Source: Sulfurimonas sp. HSL-3221 (GTDB taxonomy: Bacteria; Campylobacterota; Campylobacteria; Campylobacterales; Sulfurimonadaceae). From it: a stretch of DNA of 64,000 nucleotides. Both the position numbers and the translations under genes were made by a program. Of the stretch, positions 1 to 6,278 are shown piece by piece (positions within the stretch are counted from its first letter, which is position 1; each line of letters starts with the position of its first letter). Location of the stretch: NCBI RefSeq assembly GCF_021044585.1, contig NZ_CP087998.1:1054001-1118000 (forward strand), given 5' to 3'. A model generated the notes under the pieces. That model was not told the DNA's origin, ran no database searches, and saw only the letters and a list, made by a program, of their open reading frames with translations.

Positions 1-233
1 TCCGCCTCATCCTTGGCGACGGCTGTGTAGCCTTTGCGGGTCATACCGGCGGTGATCGCCTCGGCGATGCGGCTCTGTGTGAGGGTCGTCACCCCCTCTT
101 TACGGGGATAGACGACGGCAAAGCGTTCCAGGGGCGTGAAATCGAACTTGGGATCGTAATCGCTTTGAATCTGCAGGCTGGAGCACCCCGAAAGCAGCAA
201 TAGCAGTGCGATAGAGAGTATACGGATGAACAT
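1..233 (-). CDS. DUF4136-like lipoprotein, 3' part cut by the window edge
   Basis: The reverse strand reads an open frame from an ATG at 233 that runs off the left edge, so only the first 77 codons are visible. The N-terminus is a lipoprotein signal peptide with a hydrophobic leucine-rich stretch and a lipobox LLSGC (Cys17). After it comes a segment resembling the start of DUF4136 proteins (SDYDPKFDF, then a FAVVYP strand). A good ribosome-binding site (GAAGGAG) sits a few bases before the start. DUF4136 lipoproteins are envelope proteins of unknown function. The gene diverges from cti, and the two share the intergenic region 234-320. Confidence 0.75.
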   Translation of the reverse strand, partial: MFIRILSIALLLLLSGCSSLQIQSDYDPKFDFTPLERFAVVYPRKEGVTTLTQSRIAEAITAGMTRKGYTAVAKDEA

Positions 234-264
234 GACAGCTCCTTCGAGATCATGGTTGACGTTG

Positions 265-276
265 TATATGCATATA
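265..276. promoter_or_regulatory. 12-bp perfect AT-rich palindrome between divergent genes
   Basis: TATATGCATATA is its own reverse complement and lies in the 87-base gap between the divergent DUF4136 lipoprotein gene and cti. It could be an operator or simply part of an AT-rich promoter; no well-spaced -35/-10 pair is obvious. Confidence 0.3.
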
Positions 277-320
277 TTGTAGCAGGGCTCCGGTAACAGA
301 ATACGGTACACTTACACTCA

Positions 321-2720
321 ATGAAACCGATACTCTACACTTCGATCATCCTGCTGCTCATGGCGCTGGGCGGCTGTGCGCCGAAACCCGTTCCCCCTGT
401 TGCCGTTGCCGTTTCGGAGCGTACCATCGACTATACCAAAGAGGTTCGCCCCATTCTAGACCGCCGCTGCGTGGTCTGCCATTCGTGCTACAACGCCCCC
501 TGCCAGCTGAAACTGAGCGCTTTCGAAGGGCTTGAACGCGGAGCGACGAAGATGGCCGTTTACGACGCCGAAAGGCTCGGCGCCGCCCATCCGACCCGCC
601 TCTTCGTCGATGCGGACACTGCCGATCAGTGGCACGACAGGTACGACTTCTACTCGGTGACGGCCAACACCGCTTCGGGCCGTTTCAATGACTCAACACT
701 GGTCAGCCTGCTCGAGGCCAAGCGGCAACTGCCTCATAGCGCCGGGGAGTACCGGCCGGAATCCGACGAACTCACCTGCCCGCGAGACCACGACGAACTC
801 GAAGAGTACCTGGATGAATACCCGGAGCGCGGGATGCCCTACGGCTTCCCGCCACTGACGAATACAGAGATGACGACGCTGGCCCAGTGGGCGCAGCAGG
901 GGGCCAGGGGGCCGGGCAGCGAGGAGCAGCGGCGGATGAACGCCCCCGCGGAAGCCGACAGGAGTGCGCTGGAAACCTGGGAAGCTTTCTTGAACATGCC
1001 GGATGCCAAACACGCCATGACGGCCCGTTACCTCTATGAACACCTCTACCTGGCCCATATCCGTTTCGCGACCCCGGACGGCGCTTTTTATGAACTGGTG
1101 CGCTCCGAAACGGCTGCGCCGTCTGCGATCAAGATCATCCCTACGATAAGGCCCTACGACGATCCGGGCAAGGACGCGTTTTATTACCGGTTCCGCCGGA
1201 TCACATCGACGCTGGTGCACAAGACGCACATGGTGTTTACGCTCGATGCGGCCCAGCTGGCGCGCGTTGAAAAGGACTTCATCGAGGCCCCCTGGAACGA
1301 GACGCCGCATCTGATGGGGTACGGTGCGAAACAGTCGGCCAACCCCTTCGCGACCTTCGCCCAGATCCCAGCCGCGGCGCGGTACGCCTTTTTGCTTGAC
1401 AACAGCGAATACATCGTCCGCACCTTTATCCGCGGCCCGGTCTGCAAAGGGCAGGTGGCGCTGAACGTGATCAACGATCATTTCTGGGTCATGTTCCTCG
1501 ACCCCAAATATGATTTGAGCCTGCACTACCCGAACCTGCTGCGCTTCAACGAGAAACAGCTCTCCGTGCCGGACGAACAGGGGAGCGATTTCCCGGCTTA
1601 CCACTCCCTCAGCGACAAATATATCGAGCATGCGATCGACTACTATAAAGCCCGGGCGGATTTCTATTCGCTCATCTATACGGAGGGGCTGGGGTATGAC
1701 GCGATCTGGAAGGGAGAAGAGGCCGATGACGCGCCGCTGCTCACGGTCTACCGCCACTTCGACAGCGCCTCGGTCCATAAAGGAGCCCTCGGCGATCTGC
1801 CCAAAACCCTCTGGGTCATCGACTATCCGCTTTTCGAACGCATCTACTACGCCCTGGTCGCGGGATTTGACGTCTTCGGTAATGTCGGGCACCAGACCAA
1901 CGTCCGCCGCTATATGGACCGGCTGCGCGTGGAGGGGGAGAGCAACTACATCGACTTTATGCCTGCGGATGTCCGGAACAAGCTTTTCGACGCGTGGAAC
2001 AAAAATCTCAACCTTCTGGTCGAGAACAAGCTCTTTTACCGTCCGGCGCGCATGCCTACGGCCGTTGCTTTCGAGACAAACGATCCCAAACGCGAATTCG
2101 TCGAGCATATTGTCGATCACGAGCTGCTGGGGGAGACGGACATCTCCTTTGATCCGGTGAACTATTTCCGCGCGGGGGACGCGCATCCGCCGCTCCCCGA
2201 ACACTACCGGACGCGCGGGGATTATATCCAGGCGTTCCGTGCCATTTCGAAACCCGGGACGGCCTTTGTCCGTACGATCGACGGCCAACAGTCGAACCTG
2301 GCGTATGTCCGTGTGCGTATGCCCGAAGGGGAGGAGGATATCCTCTTTTCAGTCGTCGTGAACCGTTGGCATGACAACGTCGCTTTCATGTTCGATGAAA
2401 AGGGCCGTCTCGACCCCTCCAAGGACAGTGCGGATTTCATCTTTGATTTTATCGGCTCCTATCCGAACATGCTGCTCGAGCTGGATGCGGAGGAGGCTCC
2501 GGCCTTTTTCGATATGCTCGCACACTACAAAGATACGCCCGAGTATCGCCGCCGCTTCTTTCATTTCGGCATTACCCGGGACAACCCCCGCTTCTGGGAA
2601 ACGTACGACTGGTTCCAGAAACGCTTCGAAGCGATGCACCCCATTGACGCGGGCTTGTTCGACCTGAACCGCTACTACTACCTTTCGCGCTCCCACGGGA
2701 AAAAAGAGGGGGAAGAGTAA
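321..2720 (+). CDS. cti: Fatty acid cis/trans isomerase (CTI), haem-c lipoprotein
   Basis: The 799-residue protein resembles the CTI family, periplasmic c-type haem enzymes that convert cis- to trans-unsaturated fatty acids in membrane phospholipids under solvent or heat stress (best known in Pseudomonas). It starts with a lipoprotein signal (LMALGGC, Cys19), so it is probably lipid-anchored on the periplasmic side. The single haem-c site is CVVCH at residues 50-54, preceded by a cytochrome-like segment (KEVRPILDRRC). Length is close to that of known CTIs, and the body up to the C-terminus carries no frameshift. No strong Shine-Dalgarno sequence precedes the ATG. The gene stands alone, divergent from a lipoprotein gene. 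Family assignment rests on overall sequence resemblance and the haem site; activity is inferred. Confidence 0.85.
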   Translation: MKPILYTSIILLLMALGGCAPKPVPPVAVAVSERTIDYTKEVRPILDRRCVVCHSCYNAPCQLKLSAFEGLERGATKMAVYDAERLGAAHPTRLFVDADTADQWHDRYDFYSVTANTASGRFNDSTLVSLLEAKRQLPHSAGEYRPESDELTCPRDHDELEEYLDEYPERGMPYGFPPLTNTEMTTLAQWAQQGARGPGSEEQRRMNAPAEADRSALETWEAFLNMPDAKHAMTARYLYEHLYLAHIRFATPDGAFYELVRSETAAPSAIKIIPTIRPYDDPGKDAFYYRFRRITSTLVHKTHMVFTLDAAQLARVEKDFIEAPWNETPHLMGYGAKQSANPFATFAQIPAAARYAFLLDNSEYIVRTFIRGPVCKGQVALNVINDHFWVMFLDPKYDLSLHYPNLLRFNEKQLSVPDEQGSDFPAYHSLSDKYIEHAIDYYKARADFYSLIYTEGLGYDAIWKGEEADDAPLLTVYRHFDSASVHKGALGDLPKTLWVIDYPLFERIYYALVAGFDVFGNVGHQTNVRRYMDRLRVEGESNYIDFMPADVRNKLFDAWNKNLNLLVENKLFYRPARMPTAVAFETNDPKREFVEHIVDHELLGETDISFDPVNYFRAGDAHPPLPEHYRTRGDYIQAFRAISKPGTAFVRTIDGQQSNLAYVRVRMPEGEEDILFSVVVNRWHDNVAFMFDEKGRLDPSKDSADFIFDFIGSYPNMLLELDAEEAPAFFDMLAHYKDTPEYRRRFFHFGITRDNPRFWETYDWFQKRFEAMHPIDAGLFDLNRYYYLSRSHGKKEGEE

Positions 2721-2787
2721 AGGGCGGACGCCGGCGGGCGAAATGTGCTACAATGGTCCCAAGCCACTTGAATAAAAGGAGTCTAGG

Positions 2788-3075
2788 ATGTCAAAATCGA
2801 TGGTTGAGATCAAAACGCTAAAACTGGCGCATACGCAAAACGGCACGATCAGTATCGCGCATATCGAGGAGCCTTACGGCAAACACAGCAGCCCGGTGGT
2901 CAGCATCGCCATCGCATTGGAAGGGGCATCCAGCGACTGGAAGGTCCATCTCCCTTACGAAAACATCGATGAGGTGATCAAGGGACTCCAGGAAGCGAAA
3001 GCGTCCAACGAAGGGATGCCGCATCACGACAAGCATACCGAAGACCTGAATGCCGACACCGGCGGCGGGGCCTAG
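2788..3075 (+). CDS. Small conserved-type hypothetical protein (95 aa)
   Basis: This 95-residue, probably cytosolic protein has no signal peptide or membrane segment. The first 70 residues look like a compact alpha/beta fold (VSIAIALEGASSDWKVHL), and the C-terminal 25 residues are polar and likely disordered (HHDKHTEDLNADTGGGA). A clear ribosome-binding site (AAAGGAG) precedes the ATG, and a TGCTACAAT -10-like box lies about 30 bases upstream. Its TAG stop is interlocked with the TAG stop of the convergent macro-domain gene in one CTAG. I do not recognise a named family and give no function. Confidence 0.6.
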   Translation: MSKSMVEIKTLKLAHTQNGTISIAHIEEPYGKHSSPVVSIAIALEGASSDWKVHLPYENIDEVIKGLQEAKASNEGMPHHDKHTEDLNADTGGGA

Positions 3076-3617
3076 GCCAGCTCCTCCCCGAAGACGCTGC
3101 GCATGAGGGCACCGTCGCCTTCGGAGTGCGCATACAGTAACACCTCACACTCAAAACCGACGCCACTTCTGAAAAAATCACGATAGATCTCCAGCACCTG
3201 CCGCTTGTCCAGCCCGCCGACACCCGTGCCCATCAGCGGCAGCGCCAGGGTGACGTTCTTGCCGTGCAGCGCGGCAAAGGCGGCCAGGGCCGTCTGAATG
3301 TTACGGAGGATGGTCTCGATCTCCCCAAGCCGCGGCAGGGCCTCCGCCGCGCCGGGATTGTAGTCCATTACGGCGGCATGAAGCATGCTGCCGAAACGCG
3401 CGCAGCCGCCGGTGGCGACGACATCCCCTTTCTGCAGCGTTCCCGTTTCCTTCAACGCACGGGTCATGGCGCTCTGCAGGGCCGGGCCGCAGGCACGGGC
3501 AAAGGCGCCCGAGACCCCGGAACCAAGCTGTAAAACGGTATTGGACGGATTGACAATGAAGTCCGATGCCGGTGCGTCCAGGAGGTTCCCTGTTTTGATG
3601 GTTACATGGTAGGCCAT
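3072..3617 (-). CDS. Macro-domain (ADP-ribose-binding) protein
   Basis: The 181-residue protein is a single macro domain. The N-terminal strand VTIKTGNLLDAPASDFIVNP with its Asn, the GSGVSGAFARACG loop, and the late LPLMGTGVGGLDKRQV segment match the ADP-ribose pocket of the family. Such proteins bind or hydrolyse ADP-ribose derivatives such as O-acetyl-ADP-ribose or ADP-ribosylated substrates. I start at the ATG at 3617 rather than the GTG at 3623: no Shine-Dalgarno is present, and an extended -10 (TGCTACAAT) ends just 6 bases before this ATG, which suggests a leaderless transcript. Convergent with the 95-aa gene; not in an operon. Substrate unknown. Confidence 0.85.
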   Translation of the reverse strand: MAYHVTIKTGNLLDAPASDFIVNPSNTVLQLGSGVSGAFARACGPALQSAMTRALKETGTLQKGDVVATGGCARFGSMLHAAVMDYNPGAAEALPRLGEIETILRNIQTALAAFAALHGKNVTLALPLMGTGVGGLDKRQVLEIYRDFFRSGVGFECEVLLYAHSEGDGALMRSVFGEELA

Positions 3618-3623
3618 ACACAC

Positions 3624-3629
3624 ATTGTA
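3624..3629 (-). promoter_or_regulatory. Extended -10 box of the macro-domain gene
   Basis: On the reverse strand the sequence reads TGC-TACAAT, then 6 bases, then the ATG at 3617. The spacing places the expected transcription start at or next to the start codon. Confidence 0.5.
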
Positions 3630-3720
3630 GCATCATCTGCACGGGGGAGGGGAGGGAGCCGATACCGACAGCATCCATGACCAGGCACGGTCCGCCTGCA
3701 GATAAGATCTTTGAGAAAAT

Positions 3721-3769
3721 GTAGTAACTTTAACAAATTACTACAAAACCCTTGACACAAAAGTAGTAA
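3721..3769. repeat. Three GTAGTAA heptamers (inverted pair plus one direct copy) around a promoter
   Basis: GTAGTAA occurs at 3721-3727 and 3763-3769, and its reverse complement TTACTAC at 3738-3744. The first two form an inverted repeat with a 10-base spacer; the third falls inside the -35/-10 spacer of the promoter for the downstream EAL gene. The arrangement looks like an operator array, with repression expected if the third copy is bound. The binding protein is unknown; the integrase-arm-like domain encoded downstream is one candidate. Confidence 0.5.
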
Positions 3770-3781
3770 TTGTGCTAGCAT
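3752..3781 (+). promoter_or_regulatory. Sigma-70-type promoter for the arm-EAL gene
   Basis: A consensus -35 TTGACA at 3752-3757 is followed after 18 bases by TAGCAT at 3776-3781 (4 of 6 matches to the -10 consensus). The leader would be about 75 bases. Confidence 0.55.
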
Positions 3782-3864
3782 GGAAAAATGTGTGAAACCG
3801 TCGTCGCAGTGATGACGGTGCCAAAGAGGCCCATGCGGCCACGGATGACTGGACGGAGGGCGCG

Positions 3865-5430
3865 ATGCCGATTCGGACACTTCAGGACAAACACTACAAA
3901 GGGATCAGCGAACTCTACCGCAAATCCGACGGGAGGGTGACGGGTTACTACGTTACCTACCGCGACGAGGAAGGGAAGCCGGTCAAGCGAAGGGTCACCG
4001 CCGATGACAAGGACGAGGCACTTCGCAAACTGGTCGACATCAAAGATGAAGTTGACCGACTGAAACAGGAGAAGGCGATGAGCGCGCTCCCCCTAACCTC
4101 TGAACACCAGGGAAAGAAGCATGACGCGACGGCGGCACGGGCCGTGGACGTTACGCATGAAGTCCACTCTATGCATGATTGCCAGAAGCGGATCTCCTCG
4201 TATGAGGGCAACGCCGTTGTCATGCTGATCGACATTGTCGCTTTCGACGACATCCGTATCCTCTACGGATACGAGAACGCGGAACGGATGGTGGCGGAGC
4301 TTGAAACGCTGGTGCGCGCGACGCTGGGCCGGTTCGAAGAGGACGCCCACTTCCGTACCCTCGGTGCCGCGCCGTTCGATTTCGACCTCTACCATCTTTA
4401 TGCCGACCGGCTCTGCCTCTTTGTCAAAAACGACTTTTCGCACCGCCTGCTGGATTTCATCGCCGAAAAACTCCACGCCTGTGTGTCGGAATACGCCTTT
4501 CATGTCATACAGGGGAACAGCATCCATATCAATGTCTCAATCGGTGCGAGCAAAGCCGACGGCGCCGTCAGCCTGATGTACGCGGAAAAAGGGCTGCAGG
4601 AGGCGAAGAGGCTGCACAACAGCTACATCTTTTATGATAGCGGCTCCGCCGAGCGCAATACCCATTATTCCAATAAAACCTATGAACTGCTTCAGGAAAA
4701 CATCGAGCACAAAAGGGTGACGCCCTATCTGCAGGGGATCTTCCGCAACGGTGAACTGACGAAACCGGAGAAGTTTGAAAGCCTGATGCGGCTGGTAGAC
4801 CGGCAGGGACGGGTGCTTTCGCCGGCGGCTTTCCTGGAGAAGTCCAAAGAGTACCGCCTCTATACCCAGCTGATGCTGCAGATGATCGACAAGGTGTTCG
4901 ACGTGCTGGCGCACTACGACATCGCGGTGACGCTGAACCTCTCATATGTTGATATCAACAACGTGCTTTTACGGGAGCGTCTGCTGGAAAGGCTGGCGAA
5001 GGAGAAGCGCGGCGGCAGGCTGACGGTTGAAATTCTCGAGAGCGACCAGATTCGCGACCTGGAGATTGTCAACGAGTTCATATTCAGGCTGAAAAAAAGC
5101 GGTGTCTTGATCGCCATCGATGATTTCGGCAGCGGATTTTCGAACTATGACAACCTGCTGAACCTCGAAATCGATTACGTCAAGCTCGACGGATCGCTGA
5201 TCTCGAATATCCATGACCGCAAACATCGCATTATCCTCGGCAACATGGTCAATATCTGCCATGAGCTTGGGATCGAGACCGTGGCGGAGTACATCAGCGA
5301 CAGAGGGGTGCTGCGGATGGCGCAGAGCATCGGTGTCGACTATTTCCAGGGGTACCACCTTCATAAGCCGCAGCAGTGGGATGAGGCGCTGCAGACCTTT
5401 GGTTACAGGGAGGCCGCCTATGCATCATGA
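3865..5430 (+). CDS. Integrase-arm-like N-terminus fused to degenerate GGDEF and EAL domains
   Basis: This 521-residue protein has three parts. Residues about 5-70 (HYKGISELYRKSDG, then YYVTYRDEEGKPVKRRV and a charged helix) resemble the three-strand-plus-helix arm-binding domain found at the N-terminus of tyrosine recombinases; no catalytic recombinase domain follows. Residues about 115-255 are GGDEF-like, but the signature position holds YADRLCLF (179-186), so cyclase activity is not expected. Residues about 285-515 form an EAL domain that keeps the usual metal and substrate residues: E305 (ESL in place of EAL), N358, E389, D419-D420, K440, E475, Q495. It is therefore a plausible c-di-GMP phosphodiesterase or receptor linked to DNA binding. 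The ribosome-binding site GGAGG supports the ATG. The next gene overlaps it by 11 bases. Confidence 0.75.
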   Translation: MPIRTLQDKHYKGISELYRKSDGRVTGYYVTYRDEEGKPVKRRVTADDKDEALRKLVDIKDEVDRLKQEKAMSALPLTSEHQGKKHDATAARAVDVTHEVHSMHDCQKRISSYEGNAVVMLIDIVAFDDIRILYGYENAERMVAELETLVRATLGRFEEDAHFRTLGAAPFDFDLYHLYADRLCLFVKNDFSHRLLDFIAEKLHACVSEYAFHVIQGNSIHINVSIGASKADGAVSLMYAEKGLQEAKRLHNSYIFYDSGSAERNTHYSNKTYELLQENIEHKRVTPYLQGIFRNGELTKPEKFESLMRLVDRQGRVLSPAAFLEKSKEYRLYTQLMLQMIDKVFDVLAHYDIAVTLNLSYVDINNVLLRERLLERLAKEKRGGRLTVEILESDQIRDLEIVNEFIFRLKKSGVLIAIDDFGSGFSNYDNLLNLEIDYVKLDGSLISNIHDRKHRIILGNMVNICHELGIETVAEYISDRGVLRMAQSIGVDYFQGYHLHKPQQWDEALQTFGYREAAYAS

Positions 5431-6097
5431 CGACAAACAGCTGTCGGAAATCACGGACAGGACGATGCGCCGGCTGATGAACGAAGCGATCGTCCTGCCT
5501 TCGAAATACCGGGAAACCTTTATGGAGGAGGAACAAAAGAGCCTGGAAGCGTCCCGTGAAGCGGGAAACGGAGATGCCACGCACCGTGAAATCGATCTTC
5601 TTCGCACGCATCTTTTTTCTGACGATGTCACGCCGGCGAAAAACCGTCTCTGGCTCTACAAACAGAAGCTCAATGCCCGCCAGGGCTTTAACGATGAGGG
5701 CTATCTTGTCAGCCTCCGTATCCAGGATTACACGACGATTGTCGATGAATACGACACTGTCATCGGTAACCGGGTTCTGATGCTCGTCTGCAGCTATGTG
5801 ATCGAATTCCTGAAAATGCAGCGGGTGAATTTTGAAATTGCCCGCTATGCCGAAGGGGATTTTCTGCTGTTTATGCATCACATCGATGAGAGTGAAGTTG
5901 ATGCACTTCTGGTCAATATGCAAAATGGTGCGGCCAACCATACGTTCAAACACCGCAGCAGAATTTTCGGTCTGACTTTTGATGCGGTAGCGATCCGCTA
6001 TCTCGAAAATGAACCGTTTGCTACCGTCATGGAGCAGCTTGAAGAAAAAAGGTTTGAAAAAAAAGTTGAAGAGGGTGGTACCGCTGGCCGGACTTGA
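5420..6097 (+). CDS. Degenerate GGDEF-domain protein, partner of the arm-EAL protein
   Basis: The ATG at 5420 lies inside the end of the upstream gene (11-base overlap) and has its own ribosome-binding site (GGGAGG, 6-base spacing), so the two genes are translationally coupled. The 225-residue product begins with about 85 mostly charged helical residues, followed by a GGDEF-like fold (GYLVSLRIQDYTTIVDEYD). The signature is RYAEGDFLLF instead of RxGGDEF, so it is probably inactive as a cyclase and may bind nucleotide or act as a protein partner. No signal or membrane segment is seen. The last 22 bases run antisense into the 3' end of tRNA-Leu, so the C-terminal residues (GGTAGRT) are dictated by tRNA sequence. 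Confidence 0.7.
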   Translation: MHHDDKQLSEITDRTMRRLMNEAIVLPSKYRETFMEEEQKSLEASREAGNGDATHREIDLLRTHLFSDDVTPAKNRLWLYKQKLNARQGFNDEGYLVSLRIQDYTTIVDEYDTVIGNRVLMLVCSYVIEFLKMQRVNFEIARYAEGDFLLFMHHIDESEVDALLVNMQNGAANHTFKHRSRIFGLTFDAVAIRYLENEPFATVMEQLEEKRFEKKVEEGGTAGRT

Positions 6098-6159
6098 ACC
6101 GGCACGTCCGAAGACAACGGATTTTGAATCCGTCGTGTCTACCATTCCACCACAGCGGC
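6076..6159 (-). tRNA. tRNA-Leu (anticodon CAA), CCA encoded
   Basis: The reverse strand folds as a class II tRNA of 84 bases. The acceptor arm is GCCGCTG paired with CAGCGGT (one G-U), followed by ACCA. The anticodon arm CGGAT/ATCCG encloses the loop TCAAA, giving CAA. The T arm GCCGG/CCGGC encloses TTCAAGT. A short variable arm precedes the T stem. The 3' end overlaps the antisense end of the degenerate GGDEF gene by 22 bases. Confidence 0.93.
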
Positions 6160-6240
6160 TTTCGCAGAGCCGAATTGTAATGAATGCATCCTTAAAATAG
6201 GCCCGCAGCCACCCCAATGGGCGGCCAAAGCACTTTTTGT

Positions 6241-6246
6241 TATAAT
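6241..6246 (+). promoter_or_regulatory. -10 box upstream of ftsK
   Basis: TATAAT preceded by a T-rich stretch (CTTTTTGT), about 32 bases before the ftsK start. No clear -35 is visible. Confidence 0.5.
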
Positions 6247-6278
6247 CCCTAACATTACTTGAAAAATGAGGATCGTAT

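Noticed and set aside
3782-3864. Possible c-di-GMP riboswitch in the leader of the arm-EAL gene
   Set aside because: The leader is only about 80 bases and I could not find the conserved GEMM core or its tetraloop pairing.
3788-3941. Possible upstream open frame starting at ATG 3788 in the leader of the arm-EAL gene
   Set aside because: No ribosome-binding site and an Arg-rich product overlapping the real gene in another frame.
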